Source: Stenotrophomonas sp. NA06056 (GTDB lineage Bacteria; Pseudomonadota; Gammaproteobacteria; Xanthomonadales; Xanthomonadaceae). Taken from it: 64,000 nt of DNA. The DNA lies in assembly GCF_013364355.1 (NCBI RefSeq), contig NZ_CP054931.1:3658001-3722000 (forward strand), given 5' to 3'. Under the pieces are notes generated by a model. The model saw nothing but the letters and a program-made list of their open reading frames with translations, ran no database searches and had not been told where the DNA came from. Both the position numbers and the translations under genes were made by a program. Positions 39,292-48,167 of the stretch are shown piece by piece; position 1 is the stretch's first letter; each line of letters opens with the position of its first letter.

Positions 39292-39485
39292 CCCGACAGA
39301 TCGCGGAAACCTGTCGAAGGCGGGGAGGGTCCGGTTGCGGGGGTGTAAGCGCCATGGATGGCGCGCCCAAGCCCCCATGGATGGGTTCACGGCGCCCCCC
39401 GCAACCGGACCCACCCCGCCATCCCACGGAACGCCCGCTTTTGACGTTGCCGTTGGTTCGGCGGGTGCCGGGCGCCGCCCGGCCG
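39292..39485 (+). repeat. Composite hairpin element, unit D
   Basis: It starts with the tail block CCGACAGATCGCGGAAACCT. The arms 39319-39343 and 39396-39420 pair at 24 of 25 bases, and their sequence (GGCGGGGAGGGTCCGG...) differs from all other units except at the base. The loop holds GCGCCATGGATGGCGC (39350-39365) and CCCCCATGGATGGGTTCACG. A short decayed GTTGCC run and the reverse complement of the 25-base block (39461-39485) end the unit. Orientation is opposite to A and C. Confidence 0.88.
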
Positions 39486-39545
39486 ATACCCCTGCCCCGG
39501 CCGGGCTGGCAGAATAGGTATCTCTGCCGTAATCCGAAGCCGACG

Positions 39546-41249
39546 ATGCGCCTCTCCCAGTTCCACCTGCACACCACCAAGGAAACCCCCAGCGACGCCG
39601 AGCTGACCAGCCACCGGCTGATGCTGCGCGCGGGCATGATCCGCAAGCTCGCGTCCGGCCTGTACACCTGGTCGCCGCTGGGCCTGCGCGTGCTGCGCAA
39701 GGTCGAACGCATCGTCCGCGAGGAAATGGACCGTGCCGGTGCCGTCGAATTCCAGATTCCGACCATCCAGCCGAAGGAACTGTGGGAGCAGACCGGCCGC
39801 TGGCAGAAGTTCGGCCCGCAGCTGCTGAAGATCAAGGACCGCAAGGAACAGACCTTCTGCTACAGCCCCACCGCCGAAGAAGCCGCCTGCGATTTCGCGC
39901 GCAGCGAACTGTCCAGCTACAAGCAGCTGCCGGTGAACTTCTACCAGATCCAGACCAAGTTCCGCGACGAGATCCGCCCGCGCTTCGGCGTGATGCGTGC
40001 GCGCGAGTTCCTGATGAAGGACGCCTATTCGTTCCACCTGCATGACGAAGATCTCGTGCGTGAGTACGAAAACATGAAGGTGGCCTACAGCCGCATCTTC
40101 ACCCGCCTGGGCCTGGACTTCCGCATGGTGCAGGCCGATTCCGGCGCGATCGGCGGTGACGCCTCGCAGGAATTCCACGTGATCGCAGATTCCGGTGAGG
40201 ACGCGCTGGTGTTCTCCACCGGTTCGGACTACGCCGCCAACATGGAAGCGGCCATTGCCGCCGATCCGGCTGCGCGCGCTGCGGCCAGCGAAGCACTGCG
40301 CAAGGTCGAAACCCCGACCCAGAAGACGTGTGAAGACGTCGCCGCCCTGCTCGGCATCGATCTGCAGCGCACGGTGAAGTCGGTGGCGCTGATCGCCGGT
40401 GAAGGCAAGGCACAGCAGTTCGTGCTGGTGCTGGTGCGTGGCGATCACGAGGTCAACGAAATCAAGCTGGGCAAGGTTGCGGGTCTGGACGAACAGCGTT
40501 TTGCCAGCGAAGCAGAGATCGCCGAGTATCTCGGCAGCGTGCCGGGCTTCCTCGGTCCGGTCGCGCCGGCGAAGCCGATCCGCGTGGTCGCTGATCGCGA
40601 AGTGGCAGCAATGTCCGACTTCGTCGTCGGCGCCAACGAGGCCGGTTTCCACCTGGCCGGCGTCAACTGGGGCCGCGACCTGGCCGAACCGGAAGTGGCG
40701 GACATCCGCAATGTACGCGCCGGTGATCGTGCGCTGGATGGCGGCGAGCTGAAGATCGCCCGCGGCATCGAGGTCGGCCACGTGTTCCAGCTGGGCCGCA
40801 CCTATGCCAAGGCGCTCGATGCCACCGTGCTGGACGAGAACGGCAAGGCCGCGGTGATGACGATGGGCTGCTACGGCATCGGCATTTCGCGCGTGGTCGC
40901 TGCCGCAATCGAACAGAACCATGACGATGCCGGCATCATCTGGCCCGACGCGATGGCGCCGTGGCAGGTGGTGGTCTGCGTGATCAATCCGAAGGGTGAC
41001 ACCGGCGTGGCCGATGCAGCAGCCAGCCTGCTGCAGGAGCTGCGCGATGCAGGCCTGGACGCGGCACTCGACGACCGCGGCCTGCGCCCGGGCGCGATGT
41101 TCGCCGACATGGAACTGATCGGCATCCCGCACCGCGTGGTGGTCAGCGAGCGCGGCCTGGCCGCAGGCACCTTCGAGTACCGCGCGCGTCGCGCCGCCGA
41201 AGCGGAGAGCCTGGACAAGGCCACCCTGCTGCAGCGCCTGCAGGGTTGA
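39546..41249 (+). CDS. proS: Prolyl-tRNA synthetase (bacterial type with editing domain)
   Basis: 567 residues from the ATG at 39546 ([20 protein letters not shown]), the normal length for ProRS with the INS editing domain. Class II motifs are present: [19 protein letters not shown], motif 2 [19 protein letters not shown] and motif 3 [17 protein letters not shown]. The INS domain (about 225-400, [20 protein letters not shown]) clears misacylated Ala-tRNA(Pro). A C-terminal anticodon-binding domain follows. It ends in a strong terminator. Confidence 0.98.
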   Translation: MRLSQFHLHTTKETPSDAELTSHRLMLRAGMIRKLASGLYTWSPLGLRVLRKVERIVREEMDRAGAVEFQIPTIQPKELWEQTGRWQKFGPQLLKIKDRKEQTFCYSPTAEEAACDFARSELSSYKQLPVNFYQIQTKFRDEIRPRFGVMRAREFLMKDAYSFHLHDEDLVREYENMKVAYSRIFTRLGLDFRMVQADSGAIGGDASQEFHVIADSGEDALVFSTGSDYAANMEAAIAADPAARAAASEALRKVETPTQKTCEDVAALLGIDLQRTVKSVALIAGEGKAQQFVLVLVRGDHEVNEIKLGKVAGLDEQRFASEAEIAEYLGSVPGFLGPVAPAKPIRVVADREVAAMSDFVVGANEAGFHLAGVNWGRDLAEPEVADIRNVRAGDRALDGGELKIARGIEVGHVFQLGRTYAKALDATVLDENGKAAVMTMGCYGIGISRVVAAAIEQNHDDAGIIWPDAMAPWQVVVCVINPKGDTGVADAAASLLQELRDAGLDAALDDRGLRPGAMFADMELIGIPHRVVVSERGLAAGTFEYRARRAAEAESLDKATLLQRLQG

Positions 41250-41253
41250 TCGG

Positions 41254-41284
41254 AAAAGACCGGGGTATACCCCGGTCTTTTTTT
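41254..41284 (+). terminator. Rho-independent terminator of proS
   Basis: AAAAGACCGGGG (41254-41265) pairs with CCCCGGTCTTTT (41270-41281) around TATA, followed by further T residues. It begins five bases after the stop. Confidence 0.95.
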
Positions 41285-41379
41285 GCCGGATGGCCGCCTC
41301 CGGAAAATCGCCGCGGACATAATCCGGTCAAAATGGTCGCAACCGGGCCAGGCAGCCGACAGACGGTGACCGCAACCGT

Positions 41380-41408
41380 TTGTGCTGGGATTAATTCCTC
41401 ATTACTCT
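41380..41408 (+). promoter_or_regulatory. Possible promoter of the H-NS-like gene
   Basis: TTGTGC (41380-41385), a 17-base spacer and TACTCT (41403-41408) give a weak sigma-70 match in the short A/T-richer leader. This would place a leader of about 55 bases before the ATG. Confidence 0.25.
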
Positions 41409-41470
41409 GTCCCGCGACGCCACGGACCGGCTCGTCCCTGTCCCTAAATTAGTTTCTGGAGTAATCGTTG

Positions 41471-41854
41471 ATGAGCATCGACCTGACCGGCCTGTCGGCA
41501 CGTGAGCTGGGCGCATTGATCCGCACAGCCAAGAAGCAGCAGACCATCGTCGCCAAGCGTCGCCCGATCACCAAGGTGCGTGCCCAGCTGAGCAAGCTGG
41601 CCAAGACCGAGGGTTACACCATCGAGGAACTGTTCGGTGGTGAACCCGCACCGCGCGCGCGCAAGGTCGCCAAGGCCACCAAGGCCCCGTCCAAGACCGC
41701 CGGCCGCAAGCTGGGCAAGGTTGCGCCGAAGTACCGCAACCCGGCCAACCCGAAGGAAACCTGGACCGGTCGTGGCAAGCAGCCGCGCTGGATGGCCGAG
41801 CTGACCGCCAAGGGCAGCAAGAAGCCGGAAGATTTCCTGATCAAGAAGGCCTGA
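41471..41854 (+). CDS. H-NS-family nucleoid-associated protein (XrvA/BpH3-like)
   Basis: 127 residues from the ATG at 41471; the preceding TTG is not needed. The N-terminal helix region (about 8-55, LSARELGALIRTAKKQQT) would oligomerise. A Lys/Ala-rich linker (about 62-85) leads to the C-terminal DNA-binding domain, with KYRNPANPKETWTGRGKQPRWM holding the TWTGRGRxPxW core. Such proteins bind A/T-rich DNA and silence transferred genes; related Xanthomonas proteins affect virulence. The gene stands alone, with terminators on both sides. Confidence 0.93.
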   Translation: MSIDLTGLSARELGALIRTAKKQQTIVAKRRPITKVRAQLSKLAKTEGYTIEELFGGEPAPRARKVAKATKAPSKTAGRKLGKVAPKYRNPANPKETWTGRGKQPRWMAELTAKGSKKPEDFLIKKA

Positions 41855-41875
41855 GGCCTGATCGGGTTGCAATGA

Positions 41876-41901
41876 AAAACGCCGGCGAAAGCCGGCGTTT
41901 T
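41876..41901. terminator. Bidirectional terminator between the H-NS-like and ThrE-like genes
   Basis: AAAACGCCGGC (41876-41886) pairs with GCCGGCGTTTT (41891-41901) around GAAA. The plus strand continues TCTCTTT and the minus strand has a run of T before the stem ends, so it can serve both convergent genes. Confidence 0.9.
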
Positions 41902-41914
41902 CTCTTTGTCCGGT

Positions 41915-41935
41915 GTGTGGACCAACGGTCCACAC
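41915..41935. repeat. Short palindrome GTGTGGACC-AAC-GGTCCACAC
   Basis: A nine-base perfect stem lies between the terminator and the ThrE-like stop codon. It resembles the arm-AA-arm palindromes at 35746 and 39249. No T-run follows, so I list it as a repeat. Confidence 0.6.
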
Positions 41936-41947
41936 CCACAAGCGCCA

Positions 41948-43207
41948 TCAGAGCGTCTTGCGCGCCGGCATCAGCAGGTTGCCGAACAGCAGGCCGGCGA
42001 CCAGCGCCATCACCACGTTCAACACGGTCAGGAACACGCTCTGGCCAGCGCCCACGTCCTGTTGCTGGACCAGGGTCAGCACGCCCCGCAGGCTCGTGCT
42101 GCCAGGCACCATCATGATGATGCCCGGCAGGCGGATGATCGCGCCGGGACGACCGACCACGCGCCCGAACAGGTTGCCGCCGGCGGTCAGCAGCATGGCC
42201 GACAGGAAGATGCCGGCCGGCGTACCCCAGGCATGACCGCCAAATTTGGAGATCGCATAACCGGCCACCGAGGCGGCGATCACCCACGGATAGTCGCGGC
42301 GGTTGGCCTTGAACAACATCGCGAAGGCGAACGCTGCAGTCAGCAGCGAGCCCCACTCCACCCACGGTCCCTGCGGCCGCGAGGCACGGATCATCGGGTC
42401 CAGCCCCAGCACATCGGCCAGGGTCACCGCGATCATCGCGCCGACGCTGAGCTTCATGATCGTGGTCAGCGCGCCGGCAAAGCGTGCGGTGCCGGACACC
42501 CAGTGCTGGCTGGCCAGTTCATTGACCGCATTGGTCAGTGACATGCCGGGCAACAGCACCACCAGCGAGGCGATGATCACCGTGTTGAGATTCAGTGCGC
42601 CCACGAACGTGGCGACGACGGTGGCGACCAGGCCGGCCAGCAGCGCCGCCAATGCTTCGCCCGCTTCGCGGCTGGCCGGGCGCCGGTCGGTGACCATGCC
42701 GAGCAGGCCGATCAACAGACCGATGACGCCGGCCGTGGCAATGTCCAGCCACGGCAGCTTCCACATGCCCGCCACGCCGGCCGCACCGAGGGTGAAGGAC
42801 AGGATGGTGCGCAGCTTGCCGCGCCGGCCCGGATCCTTGTCCAGCTGGCGCAGCGCAGTGTGGCCCTGGGCGATGCTCATGCGGCCGTTGGCCACTTCTT
42901 CGGCGATCCCGTCAGCCACGCTGAGCTTGTGCAGGTCGTTCTCGCCGGGCGCCAGCCGGATCACCCGGGTGATGTCGCTGGAGCCGATGGCCTGTGCCGG
43001 GTCGCTGAAACTGAGGATGATGCCCGTGGGGTTCGACCACGGTTCACAATCCAGATCGAGCTGCCGGGCCAATGCAACCACCGCCGCTTCCAGGCGCTGG
43101 GCCGTTGTGCCGTAGCTGTGCAGGCGGCCGGCGATCTCGGAAACGAAGGCCACGCGCTGCGCGTAGGTGGCCTGGGGCGTGGGGATCGTGTGAGCGTCTG
43201 CGGACAT
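41948..43207 (-). CDS. ThrE-like threonine/serine exporter family membrane protein
   Basis: 419 residues. A cytoplasmic N-terminal domain (about 1-125, with FVSEIAGRLHSYGTTAQRLE) precedes about ten membrane segments from residue 135. In many bacteria the two halves are separate (YjjP and YjjB); here they are fused, as in Corynebacterium ThrE. The conserved NxLxxLLPGM-like line appears as IIASLVVLLPGMSLTNAVNELA, and PGIIMMVPGSTSLRGVL occurs in the second half. Substrate is inferred from family only. It is divergent from the Mla-like operon by 92 bases. Confidence 0.88.
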   Translation of the reverse strand: MSADAHTIPTPQATYAQRVAFVSEIAGRLHSYGTTAQRLEAAVVALARQLDLDCEPWSNPTGIILSFSDPAQAIGSSDITRVIRLAPGENDLHKLSVADGIAEEVANGRMSIAQGHTALRQLDKDPGRRGKLRTILSFTLGAAGVAGMWKLPWLDIATAGVIGLLIGLLGMVTDRRPASREAGEALAALLAGLVATVVATFVGALNLNTVIIASLVVLLPGMSLTNAVNELASQHWVSGTARFAGALTTIMKLSVGAMIAVTLADVLGLDPMIRASRPQGPWVEWGSLLTAAFAFAMLFKANRRDYPWVIAASVAGYAISKFGGHAWGTPAGIFLSAMLLTAGGNLFGRVVGRPGAIIRLPGIIMMVPGSTSLRGVLTLVQQQDVGAGQSVFLTVLNVVMALVAGLLFGNLLMPARKTL

Positions 43208-43299
43208 GCGCCGTAGTATTACCTACGTCAGGCTCTGCTGGAGAAATTCATCCTGGTTCGACGCGACGTGCAATTCAGAACGGTTATGCTGCGACCCGA

Positions 43300-44421
43300 A
43301 TGGCCCCCATGACCCCGACCCACGCCCCCCAGCTCGAACAGGACGCTCAGGATCCGGGACTGATCCGGCTGTCCGGCCACTGGACCCTGAAGACCGCGCT
43401 GGCCGCGGCCGAAGTGCTGCGCGGTGTCCCGGACAAGCTGACCGGCATCGACGCCACCGGCATCGAACTGCTCGACTCGGCCGGCGTGCTGCAGGTACTG
43501 CGCGTCGCCCATCGCGCCGATCTCAGCGAGCAGGCGCTGCAGTTCCGCCCGGACCACCAGGCACTGGTGTGCACCATTGAAGAAGTGGCCGATGACCGCC
43601 CGAAGCCGAAGCGTGACTTCGGCGTGCTGGCGGCGCTGGAGCGGCTGGGCGTCAGCGTCCATGCCACGGGCCACAACATCAAAGCGCTGTGCAGCTTCCT
43701 CGGTGAAAACCTGGTCAAGGCCGCACGCCTGGTCAAGGAACCGCGACGTTTCCGCCTGACCGCGACCGTGCACCAGATGGAGCAGGTCGGGCTGGACGCG
43801 GTACCGCTGGTGGCGCTGCTGTCCTACCTGGTCGGTGCGGTGATCGCATTCCTCGGCTCGACCATCCTGCGTGATTTCGGCGCGGAGATCTTCGTGGTCG
43901 AGCTGGTGAACATCGCCTTCCTGCGCGAATTCGCCGTGCTGCTGACCGCGATCGTGCTGGCCGGTCGCACCGCCAGCGCCTTCACCGCACAGATCGGTGC
44001 GATGAAGGCACGCGAGGAAATCGATGCGATGCGCACCTTGGGGCTCGACCCCATCGACCTGCTGGTGCTGCCGCGCCTGATCGCGCTGCTGGTGACCCTG
44101 CCGCTGCTGACCTTCATCGCAATGGTCGCCGGCCTGGCCGGCGGCATCACCGTCGGCGCGTTCGACCTGGATATTCCGCCGCAGATGTACATCGCGCGCA
44201 TGCACGACACGATGGAAGTACGGCACATGCTGGTGGGCCTGGCCAAGGCGCCGGTGTTCGCGCTGGTGATCGGCCTGATCGGCTGCCTGGAAGGCCTGAA
44301 GGTCGAAGGCACCGCGCAGTCGGTCGGCGAGCGCACCACGTCCAGCGTGGTGCAGACGATCTCGCTGGTGATCATCATCGACGCCTTCGCGGCGTTGTGG
44401 TTCATGCACATGGACTGGTGA
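43300..44421 (+). CDS. MlaE-family ABC permease with fused N-terminal STAS (MlaB-like) domain
   Basis: 373 residues from the ATG at 43300; an ATG at 43309 is possible. The N-terminal STAS-like domain (about 1-100) includes LSGHWTLKTALAAAEVLRG and IDATGIELLDSAGVLQVL. The MlaE permease (about 115-373) follows, with five or so membrane segments and the conserved loop GAMKAREEIDAMRTLGLDPIDLLVLPR that contacts the ATPase. It is the inner-membrane channel of an MCE lipid transporter. In E. coli the STAS protein MlaB is separate; the fusion is common in other bacteria. Confidence 0.92.
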   Translation: MAPMTPTHAPQLEQDAQDPGLIRLSGHWTLKTALAAAEVLRGVPDKLTGIDATGIELLDSAGVLQVLRVAHRADLSEQALQFRPDHQALVCTIEEVADDRPKPKRDFGVLAALERLGVSVHATGHNIKALCSFLGENLVKAARLVKEPRRFRLTATVHQMEQVGLDAVPLVALLSYLVGAVIAFLGSTILRDFGAEIFVVELVNIAFLREFAVLLTAIVLAGRTASAFTAQIGAMKAREEIDAMRTLGLDPIDLLVLPRLIALLVTLPLLTFIAMVAGLAGGITVGAFDLDIPPQMYIARMHDTMEVRHMLVGLAKAPVFALVIGLIGCLEGLKVEGTAQSVGERTTSSVVQTISLVIIIDAFAALWFMHMDW

Positions 44422-44422
44422 C

Positions 44423-45250
44423 ATGAGCACGCATTCGGCCCCCGAAGAAATCCCCATGCAGGACGACGACGGCCACGACCTGGCGATCCGCGTGCGTGGG
44501 CTGGTCAACCACTTTGGCAGCCAGACCGTGCACGAAGGGCTGGACCTGGACGTGCGGCGTGGCGAGATCCTTGGCGTGGTGGGCGGCTCGGGCACCGGCA
44601 AATCGGTGCTGATGCGCTCGATCCTGGGCCTGCGTGTGCCCAATGCCGGGCAGATCGAAGTGCTCGGCCGCGACGCGCGTGCCGACGATGCCGAGAGCCG
44701 CCTGCACATCGAACGCAATACCGGCGTGCTGTTCCAGGACGGCGCCCTGTTCTCATCGCTGACTGTCGGCGAAAACGTGCAGGTGCCACTGAAGGAACAT
44801 CACCGCGAGCTGCCCGAGCGCTGGCACTACGAACTGGCGCTGCTGAAGGTGAAACTGGCCGGCCTGCCCGCCGATGCGATCAACAAGCTGCCCTCGCAGC
44901 TGTCCGGTGGCATGCGCAAGCGCGCTGGCCTGGCACGTGCGCTGGCACTGGACCCACCGCTGCTGTTCCTGGATGAGCCCACCGCCGGCCTCGACCCGAT
45001 CGGTGCGGCGGCATTCGACCGCCTGATCAAGACCCTGCAGGAAGCGCTGGGGCTGACCGTGTTCCTGATCACCCATGACCTGGACACGCTGTATGCGATC
45101 TGCGACCGGGTAGCGGTCATCGCCGACCGCAAGGTGGTGGCCAATGCGCCGCTGCCGGAAATCGAGAGACTGGATCATCCGTGGATCCAGGAATACTTCC
45201 ACGGACCCCGCGCGCGCGCCGCGCGTGGCGAACAGATCGAGAGTGCCTGA
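44423..45250 (+). CDS. MCE/Mla-type ABC transporter ATPase (MlaF-like)
   Basis: 275 residues. It has Walker A GGSGTGKSVLMRSILGL, a Q-loop at LFQDGALFSSLTV (the FQ.GALFdSLtV line typical of MlaF), the signature LSGGMRKRAGLARALALDP, Walker B LLFLDEPTAGLDP and the switch His in LITHDL. The ATG lies one base past the permease stop codon. An in-frame ATG at 44456 would give a shorter protein. It drives lipid movement with the permease and MlaD-like protein. Confidence 0.93.
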   Translation: MSTHSAPEEIPMQDDDGHDLAIRVRGLVNHFGSQTVHEGLDLDVRRGEILGVVGGSGTGKSVLMRSILGLRVPNAGQIEVLGRDARADDAESRLHIERNTGVLFQDGALFSSLTVGENVQVPLKEHHRELPERWHYELALLKVKLAGLPADAINKLPSQLSGGMRKRAGLARALALDPPLLFLDEPTAGLDPIGAAAFDRLIKTLQEALGLTVFLITHDLDTLYAICDRVAVIADRKVVANAPLPEIERLDHPWIQEYFHGPRARAARGEQIESA

Positions 45251-45253
45251 GCC

Positions 45254-46180
45254 ATGGAAACGAAAGCCAACTACGTGCTGATCGGCGCGTTCACCCTGAT
45301 CACCGGCCTGGCCCTGCTGGCCTTCGGCCTGTGGGCCGCCAAGTACTCCTCCGACCGTACCTGGCAGGAATACCGGGTGGTGTTCCGCGAGGCGGTGACC
45401 GGCCTGTCGGTCGGCAGCCCGGTGCAGTACAACGGCATCGCGGTGGGCTCGATCACCGAACTGAACCTGGTGCCGGACGATCCGCGCCAGGTGGTCGCAC
45501 GCATCCGCCTGAACTCGACCACGCCGGTCAAGACCGATACCCGCGCCAAGCTGGCGATCACCAGCCTGACCGGCCCGTCGATCATCCAGCTCAGCGGCGG
45601 CACGCCGCAGTCGCCGGCACTGACCACGGTCAACAAGGACCCGGCTCCGATCATCCCGACCACACCGTCGGCCCTGCAGAACATCACCGACGTGGCCAAC
45701 CGCATCGTCGAGCGCATGGACCAGGTTCTCAGCGACCGCAACGTCGCCTCGATCAACGCCACCCTCGCCAATCTGGAAACGATCAGTGGCGGACTGGCCG
45801 ACCGTGACCAGGGCACGCAGGCGCTGCTGCTCAGCGCACGCGACGCCGCGCGCAGCCTGGACACCACCCTGAAGACCACCAACGGCACCATCGAGCGCCT
45901 GGACAAGAACCTGGTGCAGCAGCTGCCGGGCATCATCGACAAGCTCGACGCCACCCTGGCCAAGCTTGATTCGGCCGCCGGCAATGCCGATTCGATCCTC
46001 GGCGAGAACCGTGCCGCCATCAACAGCTTCGCCAATGACGGCCTGGGCCAGCTCGGCCCGACGCTGGGTGAACTGCGCGGCCTGATCCGCGACCTGCGCA
46101 GGGTCAGCGACCGCCTCGAGAACAACCCCGCGCGCTACCTGCTCGGCCGCGATGCCCCGAAGGAGTTCGAACCCAAATGA
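45254..46180 (+). CDS. MlaD-family MCE protein
   Basis: 308 residues. A single N-terminal membrane segment (about 8-28) is followed by an MCE domain (about 38-118, VVFREAVTGLSVGSPVQYNGIAV with the conserved GL..G.PV..NGi.VG) and a long helical region (about 145-300) with heptad-like Leu spacing. Such proteins form a hexameric ring or tube that carries lipids across the periplasm. The long C-terminal helix exceeds E. coli MlaD and resembles PqiB-like or plant TGD2-type architecture. Confidence 0.92.
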   Translation: METKANYVLIGAFTLITGLALLAFGLWAAKYSSDRTWQEYRVVFREAVTGLSVGSPVQYNGIAVGSITELNLVPDDPRQVVARIRLNSTTPVKTDTRAKLAITSLTGPSIIQLSGGTPQSPALTTVNKDPAPIIPTTPSALQNITDVANRIVERMDQVLSDRNVASINATLANLETISGGLADRDQGTQALLLSARDAARSLDTTLKTTNGTIERLDKNLVQQLPGIIDKLDATLAKLDSAAGNADSILGENRAAINSFANDGLGQLGPTLGELRGLIRDLRRVSDRLENNPARYLLGRDAPKEFEPK

Positions 46181-46818
46181 GCCCGACCACCCTTCCGCGC
46201 CTGTTGCTGGCCGCCTCGCTGGCCACCCTGCTGGGTGGCTGCTCGATCCTCGGCAGCGGCGACAAGAACCCCGTCACCCTGTATTCGCCGGCCGTGCAGG
46301 TCAAGGTCGACCCCAGCTGGCCGCAGGCCGACTGGCAACTGGTGCTGGCCAAGCCCAGCGCCGCGCGCATGGTCGACAGCCCACGCATCAACGTGCGGCC
46401 GACGCCGTCGGAGCTGGAGATCTACAAGGGCGCCAGCTGGGCGCAGCCGGCCACCGACATGATCGAAGACACCCTGCTGCGCGGCTTCGAGGATTCCGGC
46501 CGCATCCACGGCGTGGCCCGCGTCGCCGCCGGCATCCGCGCCGATTACAAGCTGTCCACCGACATCCGCCGATTCGAGTCGGACTACCAGGGCCAGCCCA
46601 CGCCGACGGTCGTCATCGAGATAAACGCCAAGCTGATCGACGTGACCAACCAGCGGGTGGTCGCCGACCGTACCTTCCGTCAGCTGCAGCCAGTGGGGAG
46701 CACCGATGTGCCGGCAGTGGCCGCCGCCTTCGAGCGCGGCCTGCAGCAGGTGGCGCAGGACGTGGTGGGCTGGACGCTGAGCAGCGGGCAGAGCGACAAG
46801 CAGGCGCTGAAGCGCTGA
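46177..46818 (+). CDS. ABC-type transport auxiliary lipoprotein (PqiC/DUF330-like)
   Basis: 213 residues. It overlaps the MCE gene by four bases (ATGA). A lipoprotein signal peptide ends in the lipobox LLGGC (Cys about 22). The mature domain begins VTLYSPAVQVKVDP and carries the family lines DSPRINVRPTPSELEIYKGASW and EINAKLIDVTNQRVVADRTF, as in PqiC/ABC_trans_aux proteins. It probably sits in the outer membrane as the receiver of the MCE conduit. This takes the place of MlaA/MlaC, neither of which is in the window. Confidence 0.88.
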   Translation: MSPTTLPRLLLAASLATLLGGCSILGSGDKNPVTLYSPAVQVKVDPSWPQADWQLVLAKPSAARMVDSPRINVRPTPSELEIYKGASWAQPATDMIEDTLLRGFEDSGRIHGVARVAAGIRADYKLSTDIRRFESDYQGQPTPTVVIEINAKLIDVTNQRVVADRTFRQLQPVGSTDVPAVAAAFERGLQQVAQDVVGWTLSSGQSDKQALKR

Positions 46819-46860
46819 TCAGTCTCCGCTGATCGCGCCGGCCCTGGTCCTGCAGAGCGG

Positions 46861-46884
46861 GTAGATCCACGCCATGCGTGGATG
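46861..46884. repeat. Single SMAG-type repeat
   Basis: The GTAGATCCACGCC... 24-mer, identical to 23160-23183 and 39162-39185, lies between the convergent lipoprotein and alkB genes. No inverted partner is nearby. Confidence 0.85.
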
Positions 46885-46902
46885 AATGCTCTGGGACCTG
46901 TG

Positions 46903-47487
46903 TCAGGTTCGCGGCATGATCCAGCGGAACGTCAGGTTGATGCGTTCCCCCTGCACCCGCGCCATCTTCGGTAGCGCGTGCTGGTAGTGGCGCTGGGTCG
47001 TACCGCCCATCAGCAGCAGGTCGCCATGGCCGAGCAGGTACTCGGCCTTGCGCGTGTTGTCATCGCGGCGGCGCAGCAGGAAGCGCCGCGCTGCCCCGAG
47101 GCTCAACGACGCAATCAGTGGCGCCGGCCCCAGCTCCGGCTCGTCATCGCTGTGCCAGCCCATGTAGTCGGCGCCGCCGCGATAGCGGTTGAGCAGCACG
47201 CTGTTGAATCGACCGACGCTCTGCAGCCGATCACGCAGCGCGGACAGCAGTGGCGGCCAAGGATGCGGCACGAACTCGGCACCGGAATAGCGGTAACGTG
47301 CTTGCGGATCGCCGATCCAGCAACTGAGCCGGGGTGAATCCACCCAGTTGCCGAACATGCGGATGCGGTGGACCTGCCACGGGACCGCTTCACACAGCGA
47401 TTGCAACAACGTGTCCGCGTCTCCCACTGGCAACCAGCCCGGCAGATGGCGGACATCAGCATCAGGCAGATCGTGGGGAAACAGCAT
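46903..47487 (-). CDS. alkB: Alpha-ketoglutarate-dependent dioxygenase AlkB
   Basis: 194 residues from the ATG at 47487 (MLFPHDLPDADVRHLPGW). Fe(II) ligands are His and Asp in MGWHSDDEPELG and the downstream His in RHYQHALPK; the 2-oxoglutarate Arg is in RINLTFRWI. LLNRYRGGADYMGWH is the substrate-facing segment of this family. It repairs 1-methyladenine and 3-methylcytosine in DNA or RNA by oxidative demethylation. The short form resembles AlkB2-type proteins more than the E. coli Ada-linked enzyme. Confidence 0.92.
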   Translation of the reverse strand: MLFPHDLPDADVRHLPGWLPVGDADTLLQSLCEAVPWQVHRIRMFGNWVDSPRLSCWIGDPQARYRYSGAEFVPHPWPPLLSALRDRLQSVGRFNSVLLNRYRGGADYMGWHSDDEPELGPAPLIASLSLGAARRFLLRRRDDNTRKAEYLLGHGDLLLMGGTTQRHYQHALPKMARVQGERINLTFRWIMPRT

Positions 47488-47533
47488 GGCGGCGCCAGGG
47501 ATATGGGGCAGCGACGCGCCGCCCCGTGGAGGC

Positions 47534-48166
47534 TCAGCGGCGTTTGAACGCAACGCCGGTCTTTTCCTTCAACTCGTCCTCGCCCACACCTTCAGCGGTC
47601 TCCACCAGCACCAGACCGTCATCGGTCACGTCGAATACCGCCAGATCGGTGATGATGCGATCGACCACGCCCACGCCGGTCAACGGCAAGGTGCACTCGG
47701 ACAGGATCTTGTGTTCGCCGTTCTTGGCGGTGTGCTCCATCAGCACCACCACCCGCTGCACGCCCGCCACCAGGTCCATCGCCCCGCCCATGCCCTTGAC
47801 CATCTTGCCGGGCACCATCCAGTTGGCCAGGTCGCCCTTGTCGGTCACCTGCATCGCACCCAGGATGGCCAGGTTGACGTGGCCACCGCGGATCATCGCG
47901 AAGCTGTCATGGCTGCCGAAATAGCTGGCACCGGCGCGTGCGGTCACGGTCTGCTTGCCGGCGTTGATCAGGTCGGCATCCACTTCGCTTTCGGTCGGGA
48001 ACGGACCGATGCCGAGCAGGCCGTTTTCCGATTGCAGCCACACGTCCACACCGTCGGGAATATGGTTGGCCACCAGCGTCGGCAGGCCGATGCCCAGGTT
48101 CACGTAGGCGCCATCGGTCAGTTCACGGGCAGCGCGCGCCGCCATCTCGTCGCGGGTCCATGCCAT
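47534..48166 (-). CDS. scoB: 3-oxoacid CoA-transferase subunit B
   Basis: 210 residues from the ATG at 48166; a longer frame to 48391 lies inside subunit A. The catalytic Glu is in the [12 protein letters not shown] motif, the site of the glutamyl-CoA intermediate. [19 protein letters not shown] is the family start. With subunit A it moves CoA from succinyl-CoA to 3-ketoacids. It starts one base past the subunit A stop. Related pairs in Xanthomonas carry the names lpsI/lpsJ, which I recall but cannot confirm. Confidence 0.9.
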   Translation of the reverse strand: MAWTRDEMAARAARELTDGAYVNLGIGLPTLVANHIPDGVDVWLQSENGLLGIGPFPTESEVDADLINAGKQTVTARAGASYFGSHDSFAMIRGGHVNLAILGAMQVTDKGDLANWMVPGKMVKGMGGAMDLVAGVQRVVVLMEHTAKNGEHKILSECTLPLTGVGVVDRIITDLAVFDVTDDGLVLVETAEGVGEDELKEKTGVAFKRR

Positions 48167-48167
48167 G

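Larger units (their letters stand above)
38961..39545. other. Intergenic repeat region between the DUF4124 gene and proS (585 bp)
   Basis: Contents from left to right: composite hairpin unit C, a SMAG-type pair with a degenerate second copy (39162-39247), a short perfect palindrome (39249-39268), composite hairpin unit D, and about 60 bases leading to the proS start. No gene is supported; a frame running from 39249 into proS is repeat sequence. Confidence 0.8.
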
